NCBI GenBank assembly: GCA_037367405.1
Contig: JAZKJV010007248.1
Coordinates: forward strand, 1,014,501 to 1,078,500
Source of the DNA: Ottelia alismoides
Lineage: Eukaryota > Streptophyta > Magnoliopsida > Alismatales > Hydrocharitaceae
Reading direction: 5' to 3'
DNA length: 64,000 nt
The notes beneath the pieces are model-generated. The model made no database searches. It was not told the origin of the DNA and worked only from the letters and a program-made list of their open reading frames with translations. Of the stretch, positions 47,561 to 59,247 are shown one piece after another. The stretch's first letter is position 1. Every line of letters begins with the position of its first letter. A program made the translations under genes and the position numbers.

Positions 47561-50346
47561 AAGAAAGAGGTACAAGCGTCATTTTTTATTTATTCGTTTT
47601 CTTCATTCCTCATTTTCTTCCTTCCTCCCACCTCCATCCTTGATCCACCTCACCACCATCCCCATCGGCCCCGACCCCTCGACAACCTTCGCAACACCAT
47701 CAATCCTTTATGATAAACCAAAACATGCAAGCAACAGCCAAATTCAAAATAAAAAACTTAGCAACTCTGGAGAAGTACCAAAACATGGGACACAGACGCT
47801 GTGAATTGCATAAAATGACTGCTCAGTGCTCCCTGACACCAAGAACTTTCAATATGAGCAGTTGACGCGCTACATTACAGAGGTGCAAGAAACAAAAGGC
47901 ATTCTTCCATCTATAAGAAAGTAATGCAGAGTGTAAAAACTGACACAATACAACAGGAAGAAAGTTCTTGCGACCCTGCATTATTCATTGTATGCTCCCA
48001 AGACCTGACAGGTATCTCTTCCTCGCAGGAAGGGACGATGTCTTGATCTATTTTTTGTTTCAGATCGCTCTACGAGTGGCAGTCTAGCCTCAGAAAAAAA
48101 TAAATCAACAATTGACCTAGAAATCTAAACAGTATCCAGCTAAGTCATGTAGAGCACACTTCTTCAAAACCACCAAGAAAGAATAAAAAGAGAGCTGTAA
48201 TCCAAAAAATCGCATTGCACGACCAATAAGGCAGCATGTATTTGTAAATCCCCTCTTGCTTATAGTTCAGAGGTTTGATCGAAAGGTCGGTGTCCCTCCC
48301 AAGGTTGGTCCTATTTATGCCAATATAAAATTTTTCGATACCTACCTGATTACTGCCAGCATCAACTTCACCTTTATCGTGTTCCAAATACCATCAACTC
48401 CCTGATCAGGAGTCCTTCCCCAGTTTGATAGGCCCAAACTAATTGGCATGCACATGTAATATCGAAAAGGGCTCATCATACCAAGTGTAGTGATCGAAGT
48501 GATTTATACACTTCATCCCTACAATCTGTACTGAGTTTTCTACTTACTCAAGTAGCATTAACCCTGACAGCACATACGATTACTCGACAAATTCCATACA
48601 CAGAACTGTTTTCTGAAAATATGTCAATGGATAAGTTTTTTGTCTTAGGCCTATTGAAATGGAATTCAGAAGCATAGTCAGAGTGCCTGGTGAAGGAAGG
48701 TTCTGTGAACAAGTTTTTGATTCCCTCCCTTCCATTATGCATTGTGTTCTACAGAGAAACTGTGTTCTACAGAGAAACTAGTGTTCCCATATCTCCAAAA
48801 TGATTTACTTGATTTTAAAAAAACTCATTCTGCCTATAAGTGGTAACAAAAATTATCCTGAAATAAAATTTCCACATTTTCAGTACCATTCGGTCTTGAA
48901 CAGGACCATGGAATTAAATTTAAAAAGAAAAACAGCCCTAAATATGACGGGATAGAACTGATGGTCTTCTGCATGAACATTTGCATGACAGAATAGGATC
49001 AGTTGAAAGCTCATTGATGGAGCCCAAGTAAATTTGGTGAACTTTAACTTTCCCATCTGAGGCATGTTGCAGTGGGTTTCTGGGGCAAACGAATATACTA
49101 AACTCAAAGGGCTGACTAGAGCTTTCATCCACAGCAGTAAATGGTGCAAGGACTCTTCTCTGATAGACACATAATGGTGAGATCCTATACAGGCCTACTT
49201 AGTGATATCTTACGTTAAGAGGGTAACACATGATAGAGGATGAGAAACCCATATTATAGATGTGGTTGATCCTTTACACAGAATTATAACCTTTAACAGC
49301 AACCGATACCATCATCCACGCCCTCATTTTTACTAACTAAAAACCTTATAGAGCCTAAAATCTCAGGAGTGAGAAGGTCTGTGTTTCTCGATCATCAAAA
49401 TGAACCATTTTATCAAAATCCACTAATTCCTTAATATGCTATATATGAAGAAGTTGGTGATCAGTCCAATTAAGCTACCAGTAGAATCCAAGAGAAATTC
49501 CTGATCAGTCCACATGGTATGCACCTCCACGAACCAAAATTTGTTTCCGGTTATTTAAAATAATCTCCCCCTTATATCAATAGCCAGTACAGTAGCCAAA
49601 TTCTTGTTGTTCATAACTGTTGAAATCGCACAACAACAATCACCACGAAGAGGGAAACAACCATGGGGCCTCACAACCCTAAATTCCACAAGAGATTAGA
49701 GCACACTTCACTAAACGGTCCTCCATCCATATACCCGTTTACCCATCCAAATTCATGACAACTCAACAATAGGAAGGACACATTGTCAATCCAAAGCATC
49801 AAAGACATAAAAGGTGTAGATCTAACAAATTTAAAAAAACTATTATTTATTACAAAAGATGACGAGATTAGCCTTTATATTACAAATGCAATATCAATAC
49901 ATCAGATCTTAGCCCCAATCAATTCCAATCAGATGACTCGAACCAATAACAATAATCGAGTTTAAAGATCTCCAAGATTTGACAAGAACCAATTATAATT
50001 TACACAGAAACTGCAAGCAATTCCCATCCCAATGTTCCATGTTATGAAAATAGGGGAAATGTAAGGAAGGAAGCAGATCAGAGTTACAGTTGAAAATCAA
50101 TCCAGATCCTACAAGAACCAACACCGCATCCAAGCAAATAAAACCATCAAATGGATCTAGAAGAATTGTTTTTATAGATCTGTATAATAAAGCACAGGAA
50201 TTAATGAACAAAGTAACGTAATCAATTCAAACATGAGACATGGATCCACAAACGGACAGTCCAATTCCCCTATTCTGCTATTTAGATGTATATAATACTA
50301 AAAAAAAGAAGAAGATGCGCAATTCATGAGATCCAAACTATACCCA
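47561..50346. other. Low-repeat sequence downstream of the PRA1 gene, no gene recognised
   Basis: No frame over 100 codons and no recognised domain. An 80-codon minus-strand frame at 48145-48387 ends in a hydrophobic stretch but has no relatives I know. Part of the right-hand side could be the 3' UTR of the PRA1 gene. Confidence 0.4.
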
Positions 50347-51019
50347 TCAGACTCGTACGGAGACGGGAGGGGCGACACCTGCGACGACAGCCGAGGCCCC
50401 GCGCGAGGAACGACGAGAGGAAGCCCCCAGCGCCTCCAGCAGCCTCCTGATCATCAAGGAAGAGATCCTCGGGCACGCGGAAAGCGCCATGGGCGGCGAC
50501 GATACCCGCACCAACGACGACAGCGCTCATGAGGAGAGATCCAACGGAGGTGAGGAAGACAACGATGATCGTGAGGGCAACGAGGCCGACGAAGGCCTCA
50601 CGGTCAGAGAACTGGCGGCCGAGGAGGACGAGGGCTGGTCGTGGTTGCGGAAGAGGTAGAGGAAGCACCAGGCGGCGAAGAGGGAGAGGAGGACGAGGAG
50701 GGAGAAGGGGTTGGAGATGAGGGAGGCGGCGAGGACGGCGGCGAAGACGGTCAGGTAGTTGACGCGGAAGTAGGAGAGGTTCTTGCGGGAGGCGGGAGGC
50801 GGCGTCGGAGAGGGAGTCCGGGCGGGAGAAGGCGGAGCGGTCGAGGAGCTCGTGCCAGGGGCGGCCGTTGGAGAGGGAGCGGCGGGCGGAGTCGGCGGCG
50901 CGGGAGAGGAAGGAGCGGAGGGCGGTGGTGTTGATGGGCGGCGGAGGCGGCGGCGAGGGGTGGCGAGCGGGGGAGGGGTTGGAGATGGGGATCACGGGGG
51001 GAGAGGAGGACGAACCCAT
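50347..51019 (-). pseudogene. PRA1-family protein gene (prenylated Rab acceptor), three single-base frameshifts
   Basis: PRA1 proteins are small four-helix membrane proteins of the ER and Golgi that bind Rab GTPases in vesicle traffic. The start MGSSSSPPVIPISNPSPA, then TTALRSFLSRAADSARRSL and GRPWHELLDRSAFSRPDSLS, is the typical plant PRA1 N-terminus. QFSDREAFVGL, FLTSVGSLLMSAVVVG, AHGAFRVPEDLFLDDQE is the typical C-terminal half. Between them, an extra C in a C run (50787-50789) shifts the frame and a missing C (at 50632-50634) restores it, so about 50 residues read as Pro/Leu/Arg-rich. In the other frame the normal motifs NLSYFRVNYLTVF and LFAAWCFLYLFRNHDQP appear. A third shift near 50398-50405 hides the normal end SAVVAGVAPPVSVRV, stop at 50347. 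Single exon, very GC-rich. It is either a pseudogene or a functional gene with sequence errors. Confidence 0.9.
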
Positions 51020-51235
51020 GCTGTTGCTGCGAGAGGAGAGGGAGGGAGATCTGGAGGGGGTGGCGGGGAAGGGCTCGCCTTTGTAAAGGGGGTTTGCTTA
51101 TAGGGAGAGGTTACGGGAGTAGAGAGGCGCGTTGACGTAGGAGGGGAAGAGAGGACGGGAACGGGAATAGAATAAGAATAGAATAGAATAGAATAGATGG
51201 GACGGTATGGGATTGGACTTGTGGACTAGTTTTTA
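51020..51235 (-). promoter_or_regulatory. Upstream region of the PRA1 gene
   Basis: GC/purine-rich 5' flank. An (AATAG)n pentamer run lies at about 51165-51200. I cannot fix a TATA box or start site. Confidence 0.35.
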
Positions 51236-51508
51236 CCCGGAATAGAATAGGACCCCTTGGATTTGATCTTCTAGTATATGGTTTAGCTTGTGATTTGAAG
51301 GTTTAGGTTTGATGGATTTTTAATCAAGTTAAAAACTTCTATCCGTGTTGACTTTGAATTAATAGGTGGAATCAGTGATTATGTTAGCATGATATCATCA
51401 TCCTTACTCATTGGGATAGATGAGATTGTTCGTTTTAAAGGTGATTCGTTGGACATATTTATGAATTAAACAATGTCTAATTGATATTTTCATACATAAT
51501 TTATTTAT

Positions 51509-53069
51509 GGGATAATTACACCCATAATCCTGAGTAATTTCACAATAACATTCATAACCCTGCATAATAGCAAATTACACGAGAAACCCTGAGTATTGCT
51601 TAACTCTTACATGACATGACCCTGTGTTATGGTCCGTTTGATGTGCCCGTTATATATGACGGTTTCTGTTAAAAAAAGACAAAATTATCCTCAACAGTCA
51701 CTCTTATTTACAAATCATGCCATCGATGTTTATGCTCCTCTGCAAAGTCATCGGAATTGCCTGCAAGCTCCAACGACCCCCCTCCACCGTTGCCGTCGAC
51801 CTCTACAGGCCCCTCCTCGTCGTCACAACCTCCTCTGCAAGCCTCGCACCATCCCCTTGCAATCCCCTATCGATGTCGCCACCTCCTGCGCAGACCCTCC
51901 TCGTCCCCACCTCCTGCGCAAGCCCTTCCCTCCCCCCACTCGTCGTAACCGGCCCGCGCCATCTCCTCTGCAATCCCATCGCCACCTCCTATCCAGCCCC
52001 CTCCCCCACCCCGGTCACCAGGCCACCCCGTCGCCACCTCGCTTCCCCGATCACCCAGGCCACCATGTCCCCCCGCCTCCCCGATTCTGCAAGCCCCGGT
52101 TGCTACCTCTGCGCGAGTGCACCCCCCCCCCTCCCCCGGTCGCCAGGCCCATCCCGTTTCCACCTCCTGCAACCCCGGTTGCTACCTCCGGTCCCTGAGC
52201 CCCCCAGGTCAAGCTTCCCCTGTCCCTGAGCCCCCGCAGGCCGAGCTTCCACTGTCCCCGAAACCCCCCCCCCCCCCCCCCCGCGGCCGACCTTCCCCTG
52301 TCCCGGAGCCCACCCCCTCCCTTGTCCCAAAGCTCATCCGTGCCCCCCCCCCCCCCCCCCCCGCTGTCCCGAAGCCCACCCACGCACCGAGCTCCCCCCC
52401 CCCCGCATCAACCTTCAGCTGTCCCGAAGCCCACCCGCACACCGAGCTTGCGCCGACTTTCCCATGTCCCGGAACCTCCCCTTCCCCCACGCAAGCCGAC
52501 CTTCCATGTCCCGAAGCCCACCCCCGTCAAGATTCCCCTCCCTCCCCACCTGTCGCATCCCGCATGAACTTTCCCCAACCCGCACGCGCCGACCTCTGAC
52601 CTGCAACCCTCCCAACCCCTGCACGCTGTCCTCCGACCTGCAACCCTCCCAACCCGCGCGCGCCGACCTCTGACCTGCAACCCTCCCAACCCCTGCACGC
52701 TGACCTCCGACCTGCAACCCTCCCAACCCGCGCGCCGAGCTTCACGCGAAACTTCCCCCTACGCCAACGCCAAGCGATCTGCAAAAGCTCATCCCAACAC
52801 CGAGCGATCTGCAACATGAAGCTGCCCGCCCGTAGATCCTCCCTACAAGCTTGACTTTCTTTTTCTTTGCTTTTTTATTTAATCCTAGCCGTCCGATGGA
52901 AGATTGGTTAGATTCACTCACTTGTATGGTTGCTTTAATATATTAAACTAACGGAGGGTTGTGAGTGTGAGACGGAGTGACTATGGAATGTTTCTCATGT
53001 AATTCGCGATTATTGCAGGGTTATGAATGTTATTGCGAAATTACTCAAGATTATGGGTGTAATTATCCC
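51509..53069. mobile_element. MULE-like element with a perfect 9-bp TSD (1,561 bp)
   Basis: Ends GGGATAATTACACCCATAAT on both arms (right arm as reverse complement), continuing with GAGTAATTTC, CAATAACATTCATAACCCTG and AATTACA for about 90 bp. TTTATTTAT flanks both ends (51500-51508 and 53070-53078). The interior is C-rich (51720-52830) with C runs at 52263-52284 and 52346-52362. Long frames are open on both strands but are only Pro- or Gly-rich repeats. No transposase. The interior may derive from a captured sequence. Confidence 0.88.
52590..52740. repeat. Minisatellite inside the MULE-like element
   Basis: The unit GACCTGCAACCCTCCCAACC recurs at least four times with alternating CCTGCACGCTG and CGCGCGCGCCGAC spacers, about 32-36 bp per unit. 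Confidence 0.75.
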
Positions 53070-53784
53070 TTTATTTATTTTATCTAAAATTTCCCATGCC
53101 AAACATTTGTAGAAAAATAAACATTGAAATTTATCTTTATATTTGAATATTTTTATTTTGATTATCTCATTTTAAGTGAATGATGTATATAAAATAGCTT
53201 TGAAATCTTTTGATATAATTGTAAAAAAAGCGATTTAATTCATGTTTATTGATATTCAATGATTTAATTTAGTAAATAAAGTGAAATCTTGCTTTTAGAA
53301 ACTAAGATTGATCTATTTATACTTGGACCATCTCTCTAATAATTTGATCAGTCGCGTGATGTGCATTGGGATATAAATCAAATAATTAGGTAGTAGTTAT
53401 AATGAAGGAAATATGCATCTTAAATCTATGTAATTCTAACATGTAATGCTTAAACATGCCAGGTAAATTGAGAGTCCGGCAACTTATCATCTTCATAGCA
53501 TCCAACTAGGACAATAATATGCAAAGATTTATTTCCCTTTTCAAGACATTGACTCTTACTGGGTCTCTTTTCGATTACAAATGGTGTGGGGTATTATTTT
53601 GCATTCTCAATCTTTTTTGTACATTATGCATGTATTTTTCTTGACAACAACTCAATGTCCTTAAATCTATGTCTTTCTTGTTTGGATTTTTAGAACATAA
53701 GATGCTTCATCCATGTCTCTTCATCTCCCGTAGGATAATTAGAAGACATGATTACTCTATTTTCATACTCCTCTTAACGATATT

Positions 53785-53932
53785 TGTAGAGAGTATTATT
53801 ATTATTTATGTTATGTACTGTTTAGTATTTTCTATTATTCTCGGACTACTCTGTACTTTACTCATTAGGTCTCTCCCTATATAAGAGAGGCCAGGTTCTC
53901 TTGAATAATCAGTTGCTTATTTTCTCCCAACA
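53785..53932 (+). repeat. 5' LTR of the copia element
   Basis: Begins TG and ends CA. Contains CTATATAAGAGAGG (53876-53889), a likely TATA box. Confidence 0.85.
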
Positions 53933-53946
53933 TGGTTATCAGAGCC
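53933..53946 (+). promoter_or_regulatory. Primer-binding site, Met-tRNA type (copia)
   Basis: TGGTTATCAGAGCC lies directly after the LTR and resembles the TGGTATCAGAGC site used by most plant copia elements. Confidence 0.75.
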
Positions 53947-53989
53947 TAAACCCCAGGGCTCATCCCACCACCCCGCCCCCTCCCACCCC

Positions 53990-54150
53990 CCAACCCGCCC
54001 CTCTCTCGTCGACTCCCTCCTCTTGCCGGCCCCTCTCCTCTCGCCGGTCCTCTCGCCGACCCCTCTCCTCTCTCAGTCCTCTAGACGGCCCCCTCTCCTC
54101 TCGCCGGTTCTTCTCCTCTCGCCGGCCCCTCTCGTCGGTTCCGCATCTAA
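53990..54150 (+). repeat. CT-rich tandem repeats in the copia leader
   Basis: Imperfect repeats of CCCCTCTCCTCTCGCCGG, about 18-22 bp each, before gag. The Ser/Arg/Pro-rich frame across it is a by-product. Confidence 0.6.
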
Positions 54151-54437
54151 GCAGTCACCATCCCGGCCCCCACGTCGTGCCCCTAGCCCAACCATCACGT
54201 CGTGCCCTAGCCGCCGCCAGCCCAGTCAGCGCCGCCAGTCCAACCATGACGTGCCCTAGCCGCCGCCGTGTCCTGGGCGGTTACCGTTGTGCCTCCCGTC
54301 GTCTTGATCGCAGCCCGCTCATCCTCCGGATCTATGGATTTGGGTGTGTAACGTCTACATACGCACTCAAATCCTATGCAGTCTCTGTAGACATTTGTCA
54401 CTCTATCTACAATCCTTAGTTCTTCTCCAGCAACAAT

Positions 54438-55480
54438 ATGTCAGAATCCAAGGTGGATATGCCCTCCATAGGCCACGTTCAAAGGTCCCGCGCCAATAGT
54501 GAAGATGGATGGTTCAAACTACGAGCTCTGGGCGATGCAGTTCATGAGTCTCATGAAGTCAACCGGTAAGAAGCACATTCTTACCGAGGATGAGCCAGCA
54601 GAGAAGATAGGGATTTATGCCTCGTGGGAGGCTGATGATTCGTATGTCAAGGTTTGGCTGTCAGGCACACTGTCGATGGAGATTGCTAATGATGTTCTCC
54701 TTCAACCCACTGCCAAGGCAATGTGGGATATTCTGGCTGCAACATACTCACAAGTGCGGAATGAAACCAAAAAGTTACAGCTTCAGCATGATATATTCAC
54801 GATGAAGCAGAACGGCAGACCACTTCACTCCTTGTACACGTCCCTGAGAGGGATGTTTGAGAAGCTATACAGTACCATTCCACTCACAGCAACTCCTGAG
54901 CAGCAGAAGATGTTTCGGAATGCCACCATGGTGGGCGTTCTACTTGCATCCCTAGATCCTGAGTACGAGGTTGCCCGCTCTCAGATTTTGGCAGATGCAG
55001 TTATTCCTTTGATAGAGGATATTTACCGGAGGCTCAGTCGCATTTCAATGTCTTCCAGCTCATCTACTCCACCCCCATCGGCGATGGCAGTTTCACGTGG
55101 GAGAGGTGGTCAGTCTTCTGGTCGTGGAGGTGGTAGGGGTGGTCCACTTTCGTTACCCCTGTTCGTACTGTCACCGCACAGGCCACTCGGAGGATACATG
55201 CTACTCTAAGCACGGGTTCCCAGCATCGGCGCGGGTAGCTGAACATGTTCTGCCCAGTCAGCATCCAATGCAGACAATCGTTTGAGGAGCTCGTGGCACG
55301 TCTACTGATATTATGCCACAATCTATTATTGATTCTTCTGTTGGAAATTCTGATGTTGCTGCCTCTGCCTCTGCCTCTGCCAGTTCCTCGATTGGCGCTA
55401 GTACCTCAGGTAGTGCTACTGCATTTACCACTTGTCATGATATATCTGATTGATTATAGATTCTGGTGCTACACATCACA
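54438..55480 (+). pseudogene. gag: Copia gag and protease remnant
   Basis: A frame from 54499 begins MKMDGSNYELWAMQFM and runs 236 codons. MWDILAATYSQV and LQHDIFTMKQNGRPLHSLYT are typical of the UBN2-type gag of copia elements. A zinc knuckle CSYCHRTGHSEDTC (about 55160-55201) lies in another frame, so at least one shift precedes it. The protease motif DSGATHH (about 55455-55480) lies in a third frame. The upstream ATG at 54438 could be the original start. Confidence 0.85.
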
Positions 55481-58400
55481 TCTGTCGAGATCGAGAGAGA
55501 CTTGAGTCCTACAGGGACATTCCCCATGTCCGTTCAGTACAGATCACAGATGGTACTCGTTCCCCCTTATTGGACAGGGGGAGGTCGTTCTATCTTCTTC
55601 CATGCATCTACGAAGTGTGATGCATGCTCCCGAGTTCTCTATGAACCTGTTGTCTATTAGTCAGATTACGAAGGATTTGCACTGTCGTGCTATATTTGAC
55701 CCCTCTTCTCTTATTTTTCAGGACATACTAACGGGCAGGGTGATTGGGCTGTGGCTCTAAGCAGAATGGTCTGTATCGCTTGGTCCGGAATTCTTATGCT
55801 GGTGTCTCTTCTTATTCTGTCGGATCAATATCTCTGTACATCTGGCATCTTCGCTTTGGTCATCTCCCGCTCCAGAAAATGTGACACCTTCTGCCTCAGA
55901 TCTCTCCCAGTTCTTCCTTTCGTTGTGATGCGTGTCAGTTGGGAAAGCATCATAGGTCCAGCTTTCCTAGTGGTCAGAGTCGGAGTAGTTAGCTCCCCGT
56001 TCGAGTTGTTGCATATTGATATTTGGGTCTGAGTCGTGTTCCCGATCATCAGGGACACAGGTTCTATCTAGTTGTAGTGGATGATTTCTCTCGTGTATCT
56101 TGGGTCTTTCTTTTAAAGAATAAATCTGAAGTAGGAGATGTGATTAAAAATTTGATTAATGAAGTGCAGAATGTTTTTTCCTCCACTGTCAAATATGTTC
56201 GTACAGATAATGCTCTGGAATTCTGCACACGGTCTCTCTCTCAGTTTCTCTCCTCAAAGGGAATTATTCATCAAACTACTTGTCCTTACACATCTTAGCA
56301 GAACGGCGTGGCAGAAAGAAAGCACCGACACCTTCTTGACATTACTCAGACTCTTCTTATTCATAGTTGTGCTTCTATATCTTTTTGGGGGGATGCTGTT
56401 CTAACAGCTTGTTACCTAGTCAATCGTATGCCGTATTCTGTCCTCGGTGAGGAAATTCCTATGTCTATCATTTTTCCTGATAAGGAATTATTCTCACTTA
56501 CTCCTCGTGTCTTCGGTATTGTTGCCTTTGTTCATCTCCTCACTCAAGGACTTGACAAACTCTCTCCTAGAGCGGTCAAGTGTGTCTTTGTTGGTTACTC
56601 TCGGACTCAGAAGGGTTATCACTGTTATGACCCCATAAATAAGAAATACTTTGTCAGTGTTGATGTCACGTTCTTTGAATCTGTTATGTATTTCTCTCCT
56701 GCAGGTGACAGGTTGGTACCATCCACTACCAATGATGATGTCTATGTTCCTCCACCTCCTATGTCACCACTTGAGTCTACTCCTACACCAGTTGCTACGT
56801 CATCTTCACCACCACCACCACCACCTCCGCCACCACCACTCCACCACCTCCTATTCCACCTTTACCAAAATTCTATACGTGTCGGTCAGGTCCTGCTCAG
56901 GCTACACATCTGACATCCAGCACGCCTCAGGTATTTGTTGATGACATTACTACTGACAGGTCAGATATGGTACATGTGCATGATTCTTTACTGCAGGAGG
57001 AGACTACACCATCCAGTTTAGTGGACGATGACCTAGATATTCCTATTCTATTCGGAAGCAAAAGAGGACGTGTGCTTCTTATCCCTTTGCTTCTCAGGTG
57101 TCTTTTCATCACCTCACAGGCGATTTCGAGAGATTTGCAGCAGCTTTGTCATCCGTGGAAATACCACGGACCTATTAGGAAGCTTTGAAGATTGATGTCT
57201 GGCAATTGGCTATGGAAGACAAGATGCGGGCCTTACAGTCTCGTGGCACATGGAGCTTGGTTACTGCTCCTCCTGATGCATCCATTGTTAGCTGTAGATG
57301 GGTATTCACAGTTTAAAATACCACGCAGATGGCAGTCTAGATCGCTACAAGGCTCGGTTGGTCGCTCGAGGCTTCACACAGACCTATGGCGTGGACTATA
57401 TGGACACATTTTTCTCCAGTGGCTCGTCATTCTACCCTTCGCATACTCCTATCAGTTGCAGTGGTACGTGACTGGACTATATCTCAACTTGATGTCAAGA
57501 ATGCATTCTTGTATGGAGATCTGTAGGAGGAAGTCTACATGCAGCAACCACCAGGGTTTACTGCTGAGGGGGAGAAGCATAAGATGTGTAGACTTCACAA
57601 GGCAATTTATGGCCTTAAACAGAGCCTAAGGGCGTGGTTCCAGAAACTTTCTCATCTGATTGAAAGACAGGGGTTCAAGAGATCGAATGCAGACCACTCA
57701 CTGTTTATTCAGAAGTCCTCTACAGGTATGGTTGTCATCATGGTCTATGTTGATGATATTTTGGTTACAGGAGATGATGTTCAGAGAATAGAGAGGACAA
57801 AAGCGTTCTTAGGCTGTCAGTTCGTCACGAAGGACCTTGGAACCCTAAGATACTTTCTGGGGTTGGAATTTGCCAGGAATGCACAGGGTCTAGTGATGAC
57901 CCAAAGGAAGTACATTACAGATTTCTTGACCAAAACGGGCATGGATGGATGCAGACCATCGAGTATTCCCATGGATCCAAGCATGGAGCTGTATGATGAT
58001 GACACTGCAGAAGTATACAAGAGGAGATATAGAGAAATGGTGGGTAAGCTCCTTTATATTACCATAACTCGACCTGATATTGCCTTTGTAGTAAGCCGGG
58101 TGAGTCAATTTATGGAGCAACAGAGACAAGTTCATATGGACGCCATATACATGATAACTGAGGTATCTAAAGTCTTCTCCAGGTTCAGCGTTGCTATTCC
58201 GAAAGGGCACAAATCTATCTATTTCAGCATGTGCAGATGCTGATTACGCATGTTGTCCTAAGGATAGAAAGTCAACCTCAGGATTTGCCGTTTTTGTTGG
58301 GAGCTCTTTGGTCTCTTGGAAAAGCAAGAAGCAAACCATTGTGGTAAGGTCTAGTGCAGAATCTAAATATAGGGCCATGGTGCAAGCAAGCACGAAAATG

Positions 58401-58560
58401 ATGTGGGTTCAATCTGTGCTAGAGGATCTACATGTAGCCGTACCTGTACCTGTGCAACTTCTGTGTGACAATCAGGCAGCATTGTTTATGCCAACAATCC
58501 AGCATTCCATGAAAGAACAAGCATATTTGAAGTTGACTGCCACTACACTAGCGACTTGAT
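55481..58560 (+). pseudogene. pol: Copia pol remnant: integrase, RT, RNase H
   Basis: Integrase finger: HLRFGH (about 55850) and CDACQ (about 55930). Core: HIDIW (about 56015), VRTDNALEF (about 56197) and NGVAERKHR (about 56303), with a stop codon TAG at about 56297 just before it. [19 protein letters not shown] (about 57345), LHKAIYGLKQS (about 57592) and YVDDILVTGD (about 57749). RNase H: ADADYA, RKSTSGF and SSAESKYRAM (58210-58380), with a later DNQAAL. Several frame changes, for example near 55740, 56030, 57185 and 58195, exclude activity. Confidence 0.9.
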
Positions 58561-58705
58561 CCAGAGAGGCTTGATTTCTACATCTCATGTGAGCTCAGGG
58601 GATCAGACTGTGATATACTCACCAAGCCGTTGCTCAGAAGACCCTTCCAGAGATGTTCTTCCAAGCTGAGCATGATCGACATCTATGCTCCATCTTGAGG
58701 GGGAG

Positions 58706-58787
58706 TGTAGAGAGTATTATTATTATTTATGTTATGTATTGTTTAGTATTTCGTATTGTTCTCTGGACTACTCTGTACTTTACCCAT
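58706..58787 (+). repeat. Truncated 3' LTR of the copia element
   Basis: Matches the first 82 bp of the 5' LTR, then changes abruptly at the CAT after CTGTACTTTAC. The rest was lost by deletion or replacement. Confidence 0.75.
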
Positions 58788-59247
58788 ATTCAAGGAAGGT
58801 TGCATCATGACTTTCAGTGAGACATTTATACTTACCGAAAAATCTATAACCTTTAGAATCCTCATTATATCCAATAAATTAACACTTTAATGACTTAAGA
58901 CTAGCTTATTATTCATAAGCTAATATATGAACCAGAACTTGATGAACATCTCATAAAAGCATCTAACACTGGAATCAAACCCTTTAAAAAGCCAATGATA
59001 ATGTGGACTACTTAATATGATATGGCATCAACTTGGAAATGTACTTGTTGATATGATTGATAAATGGTCAAAGATGGACCTGGAGATTTTTTGAAAGACC
59101 AAATCTTATCAACATGCAAACATTTTATTTGAGGTAAAATGTCTAAAGAACTTTTCTCAGAAAATGTGCAAGATGCGATGGTACTTTAGATCCCATTATG
59201 TGGTCCATTCAGTATCGGAACACATAGCATAATGGACATAAACATTA
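58788..59247. other. No gene recognised
   Basis: AT-rich sequence between the copia remnant and the MULE. No supported ORF. Confidence 0.4.

Larger units (their letters stand above)
53785..58787 (+). mobile_element. Decayed Ty1/copia element with short LTRs
   Basis: A 148-bp 5' LTR (53785-53932, TGTAGAGAG...CTCCCAACA) is followed at once by TGGTTATCAGAGCC, a Met-tRNA type primer site. Gag, protease, integrase, RT and RNase H follow in copia order. A purine-rich tract (TTGAGGGGGAG, 58695-58705) precedes a 3' LTR copy that matches only its first 82 bp (58706-58787). About six differences in those 82 bp show an older insertion. Because the right end is missing, no TSD can be tested. Confidence 0.9.

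Noticed and set aside
50641..51103. Gly/Arg-rich plus-strand frames opposite the PRA1 gene
   Set aside because: They are the antisense of the PRA1 coding sequence, opened by its GC-rich codons.
51629..52817. Long proline- or glycine-rich frames on both strands
   Set aside because: Composition effect inside the 51509-53069 element; no conserved motif and homopolymer runs throughout.
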